A DNA stretch of 64,000 bases from DASZRZ01 sp963732925 (GTDB taxonomy: Bacteria; Acidobacteriota; Terriglobia; Terriglobales; Acidobacteriaceae), in NCBI GenBank assembly GCA_963732925.1, contig CAVTBJ010000004.1:62001-126000 (forward strand). Reading direction: 5' to 3'. Numbering within the stretch: the first letter of the stretch is position 1; each line of letters begins with the position of its first letter. Of this stretch, positions 18,320-27,862 are shown one piece after another. The translations under genes were made by a program, and so were the position numbers. Below the pieces are notes generated by a model. It saw only the letters and a program-made list of their open reading frames with translations. It did not search any database and was not told where the DNA came from.

Positions 18320-18883
18320 ATGGCCGGCAAGAACACAGCAGCATTCGGAATTTATCGCGATCGTGCAAGCCTCGAAGATGGAGTTGAAGCACTCAAGGCT
18401 AGCGGGTTTCGGAATACAGACATTTCGGTCTTATTTCCGGAGAACGTTGGCACAAAAGACTTTGCCCACGAAAAGAACACCAAGGCACCTGAGGGCGTGG
18501 CGACCGGCGCGGGCTCAGGAGCAGTTGTGGGAGGGACCTTAGGCTGGCTGGCCGGCATAGGAGCACTGGCGATTCCTGGGGTCGGTCCATTCATTGCCGC
18601 AGGCCCGATTGTTGCCGCTCTGGCCGGTATCGGAGTGGGCGGGGCAATTGGCGGCATTACCGGAGCACTGGTTGGGATGGGAATACCGGAATATGAAGCC
18701 AAGCGGTTCGAAGGACGGATCAAAGACGGCGGTATTCTGCTTTCCGTCCATTGCGATGATTCGGACTGGACCAAGAAGGCAAAACAGATCCTGGAACAAA
18801 CTGGAGCAGACGACGTTTCTTCGACCGGAGAAGCCGGTGCGGACTTTCAAAAAACCGATAAGCCCATGCCACGCGCCAGCTAG
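18320..18883 (+). CDS. Glycine-zipper stress-type protein (YflT/general stress 17M-like)
   Basis: A 187-residue protein with an N-terminal ferredoxin-like domain (FGIYRDRASLEDGVEALKAS, GFRNTDISVLFPENVGTKDF) of the general-stress-protein 17M/YflT kind. A long hydrophobic Gly/Ala region follows (about residues 62-120, GVGPFIAAGPIVAALAGIG, GVGGAIGGITGALVGMGIP), then a second alpha/beta part (YEAKRFEGRIKDGGILLSVH). It probably inserts in or lies on a membrane. Similar proteins are common in acidobacteria but have no firm function. Good Shine-Dalgarno AGAGGAGG precedes the ATG. A terminator follows. Confidence 0.75.
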   Translation: MAGKNTAAFGIYRDRASLEDGVEALKASGFRNTDISVLFPENVGTKDFAHEKNTKAPEGVATGAGSGAVVGGTLGWLAGIGALAIPGVGPFIAAGPIVAALAGIGVGGAIGGITGALVGMGIPEYEAKRFEGRIKDGGILLSVHCDDSDWTKKAKQILEQTGADDVSSTGEAGADFQKTDKPMPRAS

Positions 18884-18892
18884 AATCTGAAA

Positions 18893-18932
18893 GTAAGGGG
18901 GCGCGGACTTTGCCAGGCACGCGCCCCTTTTA
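18893..18932 (+). terminator. Rho-independent terminator after the glycine-zipper stress gene
   Basis: AAGGGGGCGCG (18895-18905) pairs with CGCGCCCCTTT (18920-18930), a stem of about ten pairs with one G-U, ending in CCCCTTTTAC. It lies ten bases after the stop codon. Confidence 0.6.
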
Positions 18933-18989
18933 CAATGGCAGCGAGACTTGCTTTCGAGTTCACACTCCCACCCTCGGCCGGGCACGAGC

Positions 18990-19748
18990 TCAGTGAGACG
19001 GTAACCCACCTGCCGCCCACAGAATTGAGCGTTCTACCAGCTTTCGGTAATTCTCGTTTGAGAAGGCGCTAGGACCGTGCCCCAGCAGTAAGCATGCAAT
19101 GGGAGACTTCTTATATTGGAAGGTCCACCCTAATTGCTTCCCTATTCCGGGCTTGTCCGTCCAGAGGAAAACGTCAGCATTTGAATCCACAAGGTAATTC
19201 GAGTAGGTCTCGTCAACAATATCAAAATCGCTCATGCCGGCGGTGATCGGATGACCCGTGGCAACATGAGCTCGATACGAAGTATTTGGGTGATAACCTG
19301 ACCACGTCAATTTAGGTGTATTCTCCGCTTGTTCGAATCTCGCTTTTCCGCCTCGCACCCAGCTGTACTCCTCATCATCCGGGCATGAGCCCAGGGCATG
19401 GTGGAGAAAGACGGTGGGCTTCCCGGCGTCGAACAAGGCGAGCAGGTCAGGCAGAAACGCGGAACAATTCTGGTTCATGTCGTAGAACACGAACACGTCG
19501 TAATTCTGCGCCGCGGCGGGCTTGAACTTCGCTTCCGCTCCTTCGCCATATTTGACATGGTCAAACTTGATGGTGCTCATGGAGCGGAACACGTCCAAAA
19601 ACGGCTCTTCTTGAAATGGGTGCCCGCCGGTGATAAGTAACACTCTCACAGGCTCTTCACCTGCTTTTTTCGGCGATTGCGCGGCGAGGACACAACTGAA
19701 ACAAAGCATCAACGCTACGAGCTGAGAGCTGACAGCAATTCTTTTCAT
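18990..19748 (-). CDS. Secreted ThuA domain-containing protein
   Basis: ThuA-like proteins have a glutamine-amidotransferase-like fold and are linked to sugar (trehalose) use; many are exported. The ATG at 19748 starts a signal peptide (MKRIAVSSQLVALMLCFSCV then LAAQ). The ThuA core follows: RVLLITGGHPFQEEPFLDVF, YDVFVFYDMNQNC, GKPTVFLHHALGSCPDDEEY, GHPITAGMSDFDIVDETYSN and GWTFQYKKSPIACLLLGHGP, ending NENYRKLVERSILWAAGG as usual. The length is 252 residues. Substrate and partner are unknown; neighbours do not help. Confidence 0.88.
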   Translation of the reverse strand: MKRIAVSSQLVALMLCFSCVLAAQSPKKAGEEPVRVLLITGGHPFQEEPFLDVFRSMSTIKFDHVKYGEGAEAKFKPAAAQNYDVFVFYDMNQNCSAFLPDLLALFDAGKPTVFLHHALGSCPDDEEYSWVRGGKARFEQAENTPKLTWSGYHPNTSYRAHVATGHPITAGMSDFDIVDETYSNYLVDSNADVFLWTDKPGIGKQLGWTFQYKKSPIACLLLGHGPSAFSNENYRKLVERSILWAAGGLPSH

Positions 19749-20036
19749 ATTGTTTACCAGTCGTTGCGACGCACCGGAGCTGCATGATTGAGGATTAATA
19801 TTGCCATTACAGATCCGGTCGGTCGAGTCGAAAACTCCAGGTCCCCCCACAGGCAATAAAACATTTAGCCCTCCCAAAGGTCAGAATTGACCTCGAATGA
19901 ACTGCCGCCCCGTATATTGGCTGGGATGTTGCTGTGGAGTAATCAGGCCGTAGACCAAGCTCAAATCCAAACGCCCCTCCCGCGCAAGCCGCAGGCAGGC
20001 GGGAGCACGGGAAGAGTCGAAAACCACTGATTGGAT

Positions 20037-20113
20037 TGGTGGCGGCGGGAGGACTCGAACCTCCGACCTACGGATTATGAGACCGTCGCTCTAACCACCT
20101 GAGCTACACCGCC
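20037..20113 (-). tRNA. tRNA-Met (anticodon CAU)
   Basis: The minus-strand cloverleaf is complete. Acceptor GGCGGTG pairs with CGCCGCC (one G-U), the D arm is GCTCAGGTGGTTAGAGC, the anticodon loop is CTCATAA (CAU), and the T arm is GGAGG-TTCGAGT-CCTCC. The discriminator A and CCA are encoded. The closing pair of the anticodon stem is a T-T mismatch. The acceptor begins with a normal G1-C72 pair, so this is elongator-type (or tRNA-Ile2 if the C is modified), not initiator. Confidence 0.95.
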
Positions 20114-20484
20114 ACGCTGTGGAAGGAACTACTGAACGGTCCGGCAGAACAACGATCCGGCAGATAAAAAACGAGCCAGCAACCGCAGGTGGTCAACGCT
20201 GCCGCCCTGCCCTGCCCGATTCTATTCGGCCCTGGAAACGGCTGTCAAACCATTGGCCAGCAGGCATTTCAAAGCCTCTCCCGCAAAGAAAATGTTTTCG
20301 CTCCCGGTTTTCTGACGAATCCGCCGGGATGATTACTTCCGGCACTCTTCCGGGTACTCCCTTAGATATTGGAGAAGCCACCCGACCGGGCGCAGCATCC
20401 AATGCGGAGTATAATGAGAGCACTCCTCCCATCCCGGCTCCGGGGGCGAGCGGCTCTCGGGCGGAGAGGTCTGAGAATTTTTTC
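20114..20484 (+). promoter_or_regulatory. Leader region of the S41 gene with a TATAAT box
   Basis: No gene is visible between the tRNA and the S41 start. A perfect TATAAT lies at 20410-20415, about 70 bases before the ATG at 20485, without a convincing -35. An in-frame extension upstream of the ATG exists but lacks signal-peptide or domain character. Confidence 0.35.
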
Positions 20485-21703
20485 ATGTCCAAGCGATTCA
20501 AAACTGCCATTCTGAGTGTTTCCATCGCTCTTGTGCTGTTCACCATTGTGGGCGGCCTGGGCGTTCGTGCCGCGTCCAATGACGAGGACCCCTACCGCCA
20601 GCTCGGGGTCTATACCGAGGTTCTAACCCGTATTCAGAGCGAGTACGTGGAAGATCCCAACATCGATAAGGTCACGGCCGGCGCTCTGCACGGCCTGCTC
20701 GAGTCTCTGGACGCCAACTCCAGCTATCTCACCGCCAGCGAGTACCAGCAGTACAAAGAACACGAAGACCAGGGCAAAGCCAACATCGGCGCCACCACCT
20801 CCAAGCGCTTCGGCTATGGAGCGGTTGTCTCCGTGATCCCCGGGGGGCCCGCCGACAAGGCCGGACTGCGGGATGGAGACATTATCGAGGCGGTCGAGGG
20901 CAAGAGCACCCGTGACATGTCGCTGGCCGTGCTGCAGTCGACGCTGAAGGGCGCGCCCGGATCCCAGATCACTGTCTCGATCGTGCGTCCTCGCAAGCCG
21001 CAGCCCGACAAAATCACGATTACCCGCGAGGTGGTCAAAATTCCGCCCGCCAGCCAGAAGGTTCTTGAAAGGAACATCGGCTACGTAAAGGTGGACTCCC
21101 TGCCCAAGGGCGAGGCAGCGGAAATTGCCGCCAAGATCAAATCGCTGCAGAACAGCGGCGCCAACCGGCTGATTCTCGACCTGCGCGACTGTGCCGGGGG
21201 AGAAGAAGCGGAGGGCGTGGCTACCGCCAACCTGTTCCTCGATCACGGAACCATCACCTATCTGCAAGGACAGAAGTTCAGCCGCGAAAACTTCAACGCC
21301 AGCCCGCAGAAGACCGTTACCAAGCTGCCTCTGGTGGTTCTGGTGAACCGCGGCACGGCCGGGCCGGCTGAGATTGTGGCCGCCGCCCTCATGGAAGATG
21401 GCCGGGCCAAAGTGGTGGGAGAGAAGACGTATGGGCTCGGCTCGGTCCAGAAAGTGATCGATATTCCCGATGGCTCTGCGCTGATCCTCTCTGTTGCCAA
21501 GTATTACACTCCCGGCGGCAAGGCCATCCAGGATGACGCCGTAACGCCCAATGTAATCGTTGCCGGCGCCAGCGAAGATTTTGCGGGTGACATCGAGGAA
21601 GAAGCTCCCCGAGCAGCCGGAGCAGACGCCAACCGCGGCCCCGCAAAAAGAAGACCAGCAGCTTCGCAAAGCCATTGACGTGGTGAAGCAGCAGCCGGCC
21701 TGA
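20485..21703 (+). CDS. S41 (C-terminal processing) peptidase homologue lacking the catalytic dyad
   Basis: The ATG at 20485 begins MSKRFKTAILSVSIALVLFT, a signal anchor, so the product faces the periplasm. Residues about 35-100 form the N-terminal helical domain, about 105-190 the PDZ domain (FGYGAVVSVIPGGPADKAGL, RDGDIIEAVEGKST) and the rest the S41 core. In active CtpA/Prc enzymes Ser lies in T/S-A-S-A-S-E and Lys 25 residues later in Y/F-G-K-G. Here these are G293 (NRGTAGPAEIV) and L318 (EKTYGLGSVQK), exactly 25 apart, so proteolysis is not expected. Near 21608 an extra C in a C-run shifts the frame; correcting it gives a tail PTAAPQKEDQQLRKAIDVVK and a TGA at 21701-21703 instead of 21676. 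It is followed by a terminator, then PBP1A. Confidence 0.88.
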
Positions 21704-21727
21704 AGCCTGCAGATTCCCTTTTTCCCG

Positions 21728-21758
21728 GGGCCGCGGACAAACCGCGGCCCTTGTTCTT
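21728..21758 (+). terminator. Rho-independent terminator after the S41 gene
   Basis: GGGCCGCGG (21728-21736), loop ACAAA and CCGCGGCCC (21742-21750) form a perfect 9-bp stem followed by TTGTTCTTT. It closes the S41 transcript before the PBP1A gene. Confidence 0.75.
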
Positions 21759-21854
21759 TCCCGCTGCTATATCGGGACTTTCGTACCCCTCCTTCACCCG
21801 CGATTGCAACCAAAGCCACCCTCTGGCTCTGATATTCTGCCTCTGCTCCCGCAA

Positions 21855-24233
21855 ATGGCTATGTCATCTTTTTATGACAGGGTACCGTCCGTCCGCATCG
21901 GCGGGCGCAGGCTGGTGGGGCGGGTCGCCTTTGCCTTCATGCTGCTGGCGTCCGTCCTGGTGGGGGCCTTCGCGGGCGTGCTCATCGTCTACTCCACCGA
22001 CCTGCCCGAGGTGAGCCAGCTCGAGACCTTCCGTCCCAGCTCCATCACCGAACTCTACGACGACCAGGGACACGTGATCGCATCCTTCGCCCTGCAGCGC
22101 CGCATCGTCGATTCTTACGACGATTTCCCCAAAGTCCTGCGTGATGCCGTGCTCTCCACCGAGGACAAGGACTTCAACAGTCACTGGGGGATTAACTTCT
22201 GGCGCATGCTGGGAGCCGCCTATCGCGATCTCCGTTCCGGAAGCCGCGCCCAGGGCGCTTCCACCATCACCATGCAGCTTTCGCGCAATCTGTTTCTCAC
22301 CCAGGAGCGCGCCTTCAGCCGCAAAATCGAAGAGATCATGCTCGCCATCCAGATCGAGCGCCGCTTTACCAAGCCGCAGATCTTCACGCTGTACGCCAAC
22401 CAGATATTCCTGGGACACGGCGTCTATGGCTTCGAGGCCGGGGCCCAGTTCTACTTCAGCAAGCATGCCCGCGACCTGACTCTGGACGAAGCCGCCCTGC
22501 TGGCCGGACTTCCCAAGGCTCCCAACAACTATTCGCCCCTGGTGGACATGGAGCGCGCCACCGCCCGCCGCAACCTGGTCCTGAACGCCATGCTGGAGGA
22601 CGGCAAAATCACCGCCGCCGAAGCCACCCGCGCCAAAGCCGCCCCCATCGTCCTGAACCTGCAGCGTGATCCCAATTCGCTGGCGCCCTACTTTGCCGAA
22701 GAAATCCGCCGCTATCTGGAAAAGAAATACGGCAGCGACGAAGTTCACGAAGGCGGGCTGCGTGTCTACACCTCGCTGAATGCGGAAATGCAGCGCGCCG
22801 CCAATCAGGCCGTGCTCGACGGCCTGGCTGCCTACGAGCGCCGCCATGGATGGCGCGGCCAGCTCCCCAACCTGCTGAGCGCCGGCGAGGACCTGGAGAA
22901 ATACCGCGCCCTACGACTGGAACCGTCCTCTCGCGGCGGGCAGCTACATTCACGCCATCGTCACCACCGTGGACAAAAAGGCGGCCGAGGTTCGATTCGA
23001 CCGCTACACCGCCCGGCTCCTCCCCGCCGACATTGCCTGGACGGGATACCATTCCCCGCGCGATCTGCTGTCGGTCTGGCGATCTGGTGTATATCCGCAT
23101 CAACAAGCTTCCGGTCAAGAATTATGGGAAAGACAAGCGGTCTCCGCGCAAGCCGACGCCAGCATCACCCTGGAGCAGGAACCCAAAGTCGAAGGAGCCT
23201 TGCTGGCTCTGGACAATCTCACCGGCGACATCAAGGCCATGGTTGGAGGATGGGATTTCGAGCACTCCCAGTTCAATCGCGCCACCCAGGCGCTGCGCCA
23301 GGTTGGATCGTCGTTCAAGCCTTACGTTTACTCCGCCGCCATCGAAGAAGGCGCTTCTCCCGACGACACCGTTCTCGACGCCCCGGTCTCCTTCCCTACT
23401 CCTTCGGGCGTTTATCGTCCGCACAACTACGACGGCCGCTACGCCGGAGTCATCACCCTGCGCCAGGCTCTGGCCCAGTCGCGCAATATTCCCGCGCTCA
23501 AGGTCGCCAGCCGGGTCGGCATTCCCAAGGTCATCGACTACGCCCGCCGCTTCGGCATCACTTCCACCTGCCGCGCCTACCTGCCGCTGGCGCTGGGCTC
23601 CGCCGAAATTTCGGTGCTGGAGCAAACCGCCGGCTATACCATCTTTCCCAACGACGGCGTTCGTGTCGCTCCACGATATATCCGCAAAGTCACCGACGCC
23701 CAGGGCAATGTGCTGGAGGAAAACTACACCGATGCTGAGCGAGGTCGATCGGCCCCCGTACCGCCCGGCTCATGACCAGCATCCTGCGCCAGGTGGTGCA
23801 GCACGGAACGGCCACCGCCGCCCGCAAGCTCGATCATCCGGTCGCCGGGAAAACCGGCACCACCAACGACTACACCGACGCCTGGTTCGTGGGGTTCTCT
23901 CCCTCCATCACCTGTGGGGTCTGGGTGGGCTTCGACGAAAAGAAGTCTCTGGGAGCGCGGGAAACCGGAAGCGCCGCTGCCTTGCCCATCTGGATCAACT
24001 TCATGCGGGTGGCGATCGAGGGCCGCGACGACGAAAAGTTCGTGGAGCCTGCAACGGAACCCCGCGCGCCCGTTGCCCGGGTTACCGTTTCGGCCGCGAG
24101 CCACGGCAACCAGGAGACGCCAGCGACTGAAACAGAGCAGTGGGAAACCAGCCCTCCTGCCGCTCCTGACGGGAGCTTGGATGAGAGAACCAGACTTGAA
24201 CCGACACACTCCGTTCAAAGAATGTCATCCTGA
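21855..24233 (+). pseudogene. Class A penicillin-binding protein 1A (transglycosylase/transpeptidase), frame-broken
   Basis: PBP1A polymerises and cross-links peptidoglycan. The ATG at 21855 starts a cytoplasmic tail and one membrane helix (VAFAFMLLASVLVGAFAGVL). The glycosyltransferase domain is complete: VLSTEDKDFNSHWGINFWRM, RAQGASTITMQLSRNLFLT, RKIEEIMLAIQIERRFTK, NQIFLGHGVYGFEAGAQFYF. The transpeptidase motifs are all present but in other frames: SSFK (QVGSSFKPYVYSAAI), SRN (ALAQSRNIPALKV) and KTGTT (VAGKTGTTNDYTDAWFVGF). Frame changes lie near 22910, 23078 and 23138 (the last two compensate) and near 23745, where RTARLMTSILRQVV should continue. The end is TGA 24231-24233. Every domain motif is intact, so sequencing error is as likely as real decay. 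A PASTA gene follows. Confidence 0.85.
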
Positions 24234-24238
24234 GCAAG

Positions 24239-24261
24239 GATGGCATTTTCTGAATGCCATC
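24239..24261 (+). repeat. Perfect 9-bp inverted repeat in the PBP1A-PASTA gap
   Basis: GATGGCATT (24239-24247), loop TTCTG and AATGCCATC (24253-24261) form a perfect hairpin directly after the PBP1A stop. It is preceded by GAATGTCATCCTGAGCAAGG, which resembles a short intergenic repeat common in several phyla. There is no T-run directly after it. Confidence 0.65.
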
Positions 24262-24277
24262 GATGAGTTGAAGGATC

Positions 24278-24310
24278 TTTGGGTTTGGGTTTGGGTTTGG
24301 GTTTGGGTTT
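24278..24310 (+). repeat. TTTGGG hexamer tandem repeat
   Basis: Five and a half perfect copies of TTTGGG lie 15 bases before the ATG of the PASTA gene, in the place where its Shine-Dalgarno would be expected. Hexamer repeats change length by slippage, so the spacing to any upstream signal could vary between cells. Confidence 0.95.
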
Positions 24311-24325
24311 CGCGGGGATACATCA

Positions 24326-25180
24326 ATGTATAACGTTCTCCGCTACTCGCTGCTCGCGCTCATCCTGCTCACGGTCGCGCTCATTTCCGCGCTGACCGCT
24401 ATGCGGATGGCCATTCACGGCCGCGAGGTCAAGGTCCCGGCACTGGTTGGGCTTACGCCCGAGCACGCCGAGCGGCAGGCCCTGGATAACGGACTCCTGG
24501 TACAAGTCGAAAACCGCTTTTACAGCGCCAGCATTCCACAAGGCCGCATCCTCTCGCAGTCTGCCCGAGGCCGGCACCAAGGTACGCCGAGGGCTGGCGG
24601 GTTCGCCTGAGCCGAGAGCCTGGGACCGCAGCATGTGGTCATTCCCAACGTGGTCGGCCAGAGCCTGCGCTCCGCCGAACTCAACCTTCGCCGCCGCGGG
24701 CTGGAGCCCGGCGACATCGCCCTGCTGAGCCTTCCCGGCCTGCCGCCCGATCAGGTGATCGCCCAGACCCCGGACGCTGCGGCGGTCGGCATCGCCAATC
24801 CCAAGGTCGGACTGCTGGCCACGCCGCCGCCCCAGGCACCCGAATACATCATGCCCAGTCTGCTCGGATCGCCCATTGCCAAAGCCGTTGAAATGCTGGA
24901 AAAAGCCGGAATCAGAGTCCGCCAGGCGCCGCAGACTCCCGCTGCTTCGAGATTGACTCCAGCCAGCAGCAAGTCCGGGCAGCAGCCCACGATCACCTCC
25001 CCTGCCACCTTGCGCCAGCCAGAACCGGACGGCGTAACTGCTACCCCCTCGTCCCCTTCCCCCGTATCCGGCTCTTCGCCGCCGCTGTATACCGCTGCCC
25101 CGCGAATCGTTGTTTCCCAAACCCCGCCGCCGGGAACCAAAATTACCTCCGGCAGCACGGTGGAGCTGCAGGTCCGCTAG
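24326..25180 (+). pseudogene. Membrane-anchored PASTA-domain protein, frame-broken
   Basis: The first piece has an N-terminal membrane helix (YSLLALILLTVALISAL) and a PASTA domain (VKVPALVGLTPEHAERQALD, ending SIPQGRILSQS). PASTA domains bind muropeptides or beta-lactams and occur in PBPs and Ser/Thr kinases. The next domains (VIPNVVGQSLRSAELNLRR and MPSLLGSPIAKAVEMLEKAG) are in a different frame; the bridge PEAGTKVRRG, then WRVRL, then ESLGPQHV needs three single-base changes near 24565, 24595 and 24613. The end is a Pro/Ser/Thr-rich linker and QTPPPGTKITSGSTVELQVR. With no kinase part it is probably a cell-wall sensor or accessory of the PBP1A just upstream (inference). The TTTGGG repeat lies directly before the ATG. 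Confidence 0.75.
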
Positions 25181-25319
25181 TTTCTGATTGTCGATTGCAG
25201 ATTTCTGGATTTGTGCAGATCTGATTTGCTTTGCGGCATCGTCCCCGCGCCAGGTCTGCTAGCTCCAAAGAGTTCAATTTGCGGTGCCATCTTCTTTGTT
25301 CAGGTCGCGCTCATTCGCG

Positions 25320-26675
25320 TCAATCCGCGGTTTTGTGATCTTCTCTCTCTAGAATCGCCGCAAAGAAACCATCACCGGGATGCCTGCCCGGGAGCGTCCG
25401 CAGAAAAGGCCCGTCCAGGATGGAATCCAGGTCTGTCCACGCCAGCTCTCCTTCGTCGCGCAGCCGTTCCAGCTCCAGCCTCGAGTAGCAGAGGCGGAAC
25501 TGCCGGCTGTGCTCCAGAACTTCATTCACCACCCCGGCGTTTTCTTCCGGCTCCAGCGAGCAGGTGGAATACAGCACTCGCCCGCCAGGCCGCACCTGCT
25601 CCATCGCGGCCCGCAGAATAGCCACCTGGCGCCGGTGCAGGTCCGCCAGATCTTCCGGCGTTAATCGCCACTTGATCTCCGGATTGCGCGCCAGCGTTCC
25701 AGTCCCTGAGCACGGCACGTCCGCCAGCACGCGATCGAATCCGCCGCGCAGCGGCAACGATTCCGCGTTCGCCGCAATCACCCGCAGGTTTTGTCCGGCG
25801 CCCGCCAGCAGTCTTCCCATCAGTTGCGCTCGATGGGGATGGAGGTCCGAGGCCACCACCGTCGCCTCGGGATTTCTCGCCGCAAGAATCGCAGCCTTGC
25901 CACCGGGAGCGGCGCAGCAGTCCAACAGGCGGTCGCCATGGCCCAGAAGAGCCGCGACCAATTGCGAAGCTTCGTCCTGCGCCACCACCCGCCGTTCGGC
26001 AAACGCACGCGTGTGCGTCAAGTCGCCCTCGACCACGCGCCGGGCGCTGCGCAACAGCAGGCCCGGCGCCAGTTCTACGCCTTCCGCGCGAAGTTCTTCT
26101 TCGGTTTGCGGATCGCGCAGCCGCACCGCCGCCTGCGGCGCGCTCTGGTCCCAGCGGCAAATTTGCTCCGCGGCTTCCATTCCGAAGGCCGTAGCCCATC
26201 GCTCCACCAGCCACAAAGGGTGCGCGTAGAGCTGTTCCAAGTCCAGAACCGTCTTTGGCCCGGGAGCCAGCACCGGCTCCATGAGATCGGGTTTCCCCGC
26301 CAGCTTGCGCAGCACCGCGTTGGTGAAGCCCATGGCCGAACGCTTACGCGCCCGCCTCACCAGTTCCACGCTCTCGTTGACCGCCGCCCGAGCCGGCACG
26401 CGCTCCAGAAAGCCGATCTGATACGCCGCCAGGCGCAGAGCCGTCAGCACTTCCACGTCGAGCTTTTCCAGGGATTGCGAAACCAGAGAGCCCAGCGCCC
26501 AGTCCAGCCGCGAACGCCAGCGCAGCACGCCCATCACCAATTCAGTGCAGAGCGCGCGATCCTGCTCGGATAGCTCCCGCAGGAGGTCGGAGTGGAGCAG
26601 TTCGCTGGCATAAGCCTGCTCGCGCTCTACCCGAAGCAGAATGTCAAAGGCCGCGGCGCGGGATGGGGAGACCAT
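25320..26675 (-). CDS. rsmB: 16S rRNA (cytosine967-C5)-methyltransferase RsmB
   Basis: RsmB methylates C967 of 16S rRNA with S-adenosylmethionine. The N-terminal third is a NusB-like RNA-binding domain (AFDILLRVEREQAYASELL, LSEQDRALCTELVMGVLRW, ARAAVNESVELVRRARKRSA). The C-terminal Rossmann domain has the SAM motif LLDCCAAPGGKAAILAARNP and the two catalytic cysteines, in DVPCSGTGTLARNPEIKW and YSTCSLEPEEN. The length of 451 is usual. It is last in the minus-strand run aroC-def-fmt-rsmB; the fmt-rsmB gap is about 200 bases. The association with fmt and def is widespread. Confidence 0.95.
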   Translation of the reverse strand: MVSPSRAAAFDILLRVEREQAYASELLHSDLLRELSEQDRALCTELVMGVLRWRSRLDWALGSLVSQSLEKLDVEVLTALRLAAYQIGFLERVPARAAVNESVELVRRARKRSAMGFTNAVLRKLAGKPDLMEPVLAPGPKTVLDLEQLYAHPLWLVERWATAFGMEAAEQICRWDQSAPQAAVRLRDPQTEEELRAEGVELAPGLLLRSARRVVEGDLTHTRAFAERRVVAQDEASQLVAALLGHGDRLLDCCAAPGGKAAILAARNPEATVVASDLHPHRAQLMGRLLAGAGQNLRVIAANAESLPLRGGFDRVLADVPCSGTGTLARNPEIKWRLTPEDLADLHRRQVAILRAAMEQVRPGGRVLYSTCSLEPEENAGVVNEVLEHSRQFRLCYSRLELERLRDEGELAWTDLDSILDGPFLRTLPGRHPGDGFFAAILEREDHKTAD

Positions 26676-26881
26676 AAGAGACTCGCAAGAAATGAGCAGG
26701 AAGGCAGAAAAACTGCACGTGCGCTTGTTCTCCCGACCGCTGGCCCAGGCCTTTGAAGGCCTGCCTACGAGTGATGAATAAGCTGGCCGGCTTTAGCCGC
26801 CGAGGTACTTTCACCGAAGGGCGATGGCACTTCGGGAAACGGAACAAGGATCGGCCGCTGTAATCATTCGCGCGGTTCAGT

Positions 26882-27820
26882 CTACCCCAGCTTCTCCCCC
26901 GCCGCTGGCCGGTATCCATGCACAAAATCCCGGGCGCTCATGCGCTTCTTGCCTTCAGGCTGCAGGACAATCAACTCCAGTTGCGAGCCCAGTCCACAGC
27001 CTGCAACCAAGCGCTCGCCGGCGATCAGCACTTCTCCCGGAGCAGCGTTCCCCGGCACTTCCGCGATTGGCCGCGCCTCCCATACCTGCAAGTTCCTCCC
27101 GCGAAAGGTGGTGAACGCTCCCGGCCAGGGCTGAAAGCCGCGCAGACGATTATGAATCTCCGATGCCCTGCGCCGCCAATCGATGCGGCCGTCTTCTTTG
27201 GTCAGAATGGGCGCCAGCGTCGCCTGCTCATCCTCCTGCGGACGCGGCTTGATGCTGCCTTCGCGCAGACCGTGCAGCGTCTCCAGCATCAATGGAGCGC
27301 CTGTCTCCGCCAGCCGCGGAGCCAACGTTTCCGCCGTGTCTTCCGCTGCAATCTGCAGCTCGCGCTGCAGCAGGATGTCGCCGGTATCCAATCCCGCATT
27401 AATGCGCATCGTGGTTACGCCCGTGACCTGCTCCCCACGCGCGATCGCCCACTGGATGGGCGCCGCTCCCCGGTACTTCGGCAGTAGCGATGCATGCAGG
27501 TTGATGTTTCCCAGCGGGGGCAGATCGAGCATCCACCCGGGAATGATCCGACCGTAGGCCACTACTACGATGACTTGCGGCCGGATGGCCTCCAGTTGCG
27601 CGCGAAATTCGGCGTTGTTCTTGATCTTCTCCGGCTGGACCAGCGAAAGGCGGCGGCTCAGGGCGAGTTCTTTGACCGGGGAAGCCACCAGTTCCAGGCC
27701 TCGTCCGCGGGGACGATCTGGCTGCGTCACTACCAGGCGCACATGGAATTCGCCCGCATCCAGAATGGCTTCCAGTGCGGGAACAGCGAACTTCGGAGTA
27801 CCGCAGAAAACCAGATCCAT
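26882..27820 (-). CDS. fmt: Methionyl-tRNA formyltransferase
   Basis: Fmt adds a formyl group from 10-formyl-THF to initiator Met-tRNA. The 312-residue protein starts MDLVFCGTPKFAVPALEAIL and holds the catalytic Asn-His-Asp set: NINLHASLLPKYRGAAPIQW and TMRINAGLDTGDIL. The C-terminal OB-like domain (IHNRLRGFQPWPGAFTTFRG) contacts the tRNA. It follows def with 42 bases between them, matching their linked roles. Confidence 0.97.
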   Translation of the reverse strand: MDLVFCGTPKFAVPALEAILDAGEFHVRLVVTQPDRPRGRGLELVASPVKELALSRRLSLVQPEKIKNNAEFRAQLEAIRPQVIVVVAYGRIIPGWMLDLPPLGNINLHASLLPKYRGAAPIQWAIARGEQVTGVTTMRINAGLDTGDILLQRELQIAAEDTAETLAPRLAETGAPLMLETLHGLREGSIKPRPQEDEQATLAPILTKEDGRIDWRRRASEIHNRLRGFQPWPGAFTTFRGRNLQVWEARPIAEVPGNAAPGEVLIAGERLVAGCGLGSQLELIVLQPEGKKRMSARDFVHGYRPAAGEKLG

Positions 27821-27862
27821 GCCATCGCGCCAAAACAGGAAAACGAGAAACCAGAAACTCCC

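Noticed and set aside
22850..24130. Plus-strand 426-codon frame overlapping PBP1A
   Set aside because: Only short parts (e.g. around 23080-23135) match PBP1A because of frame changes; it is not a separate gene.
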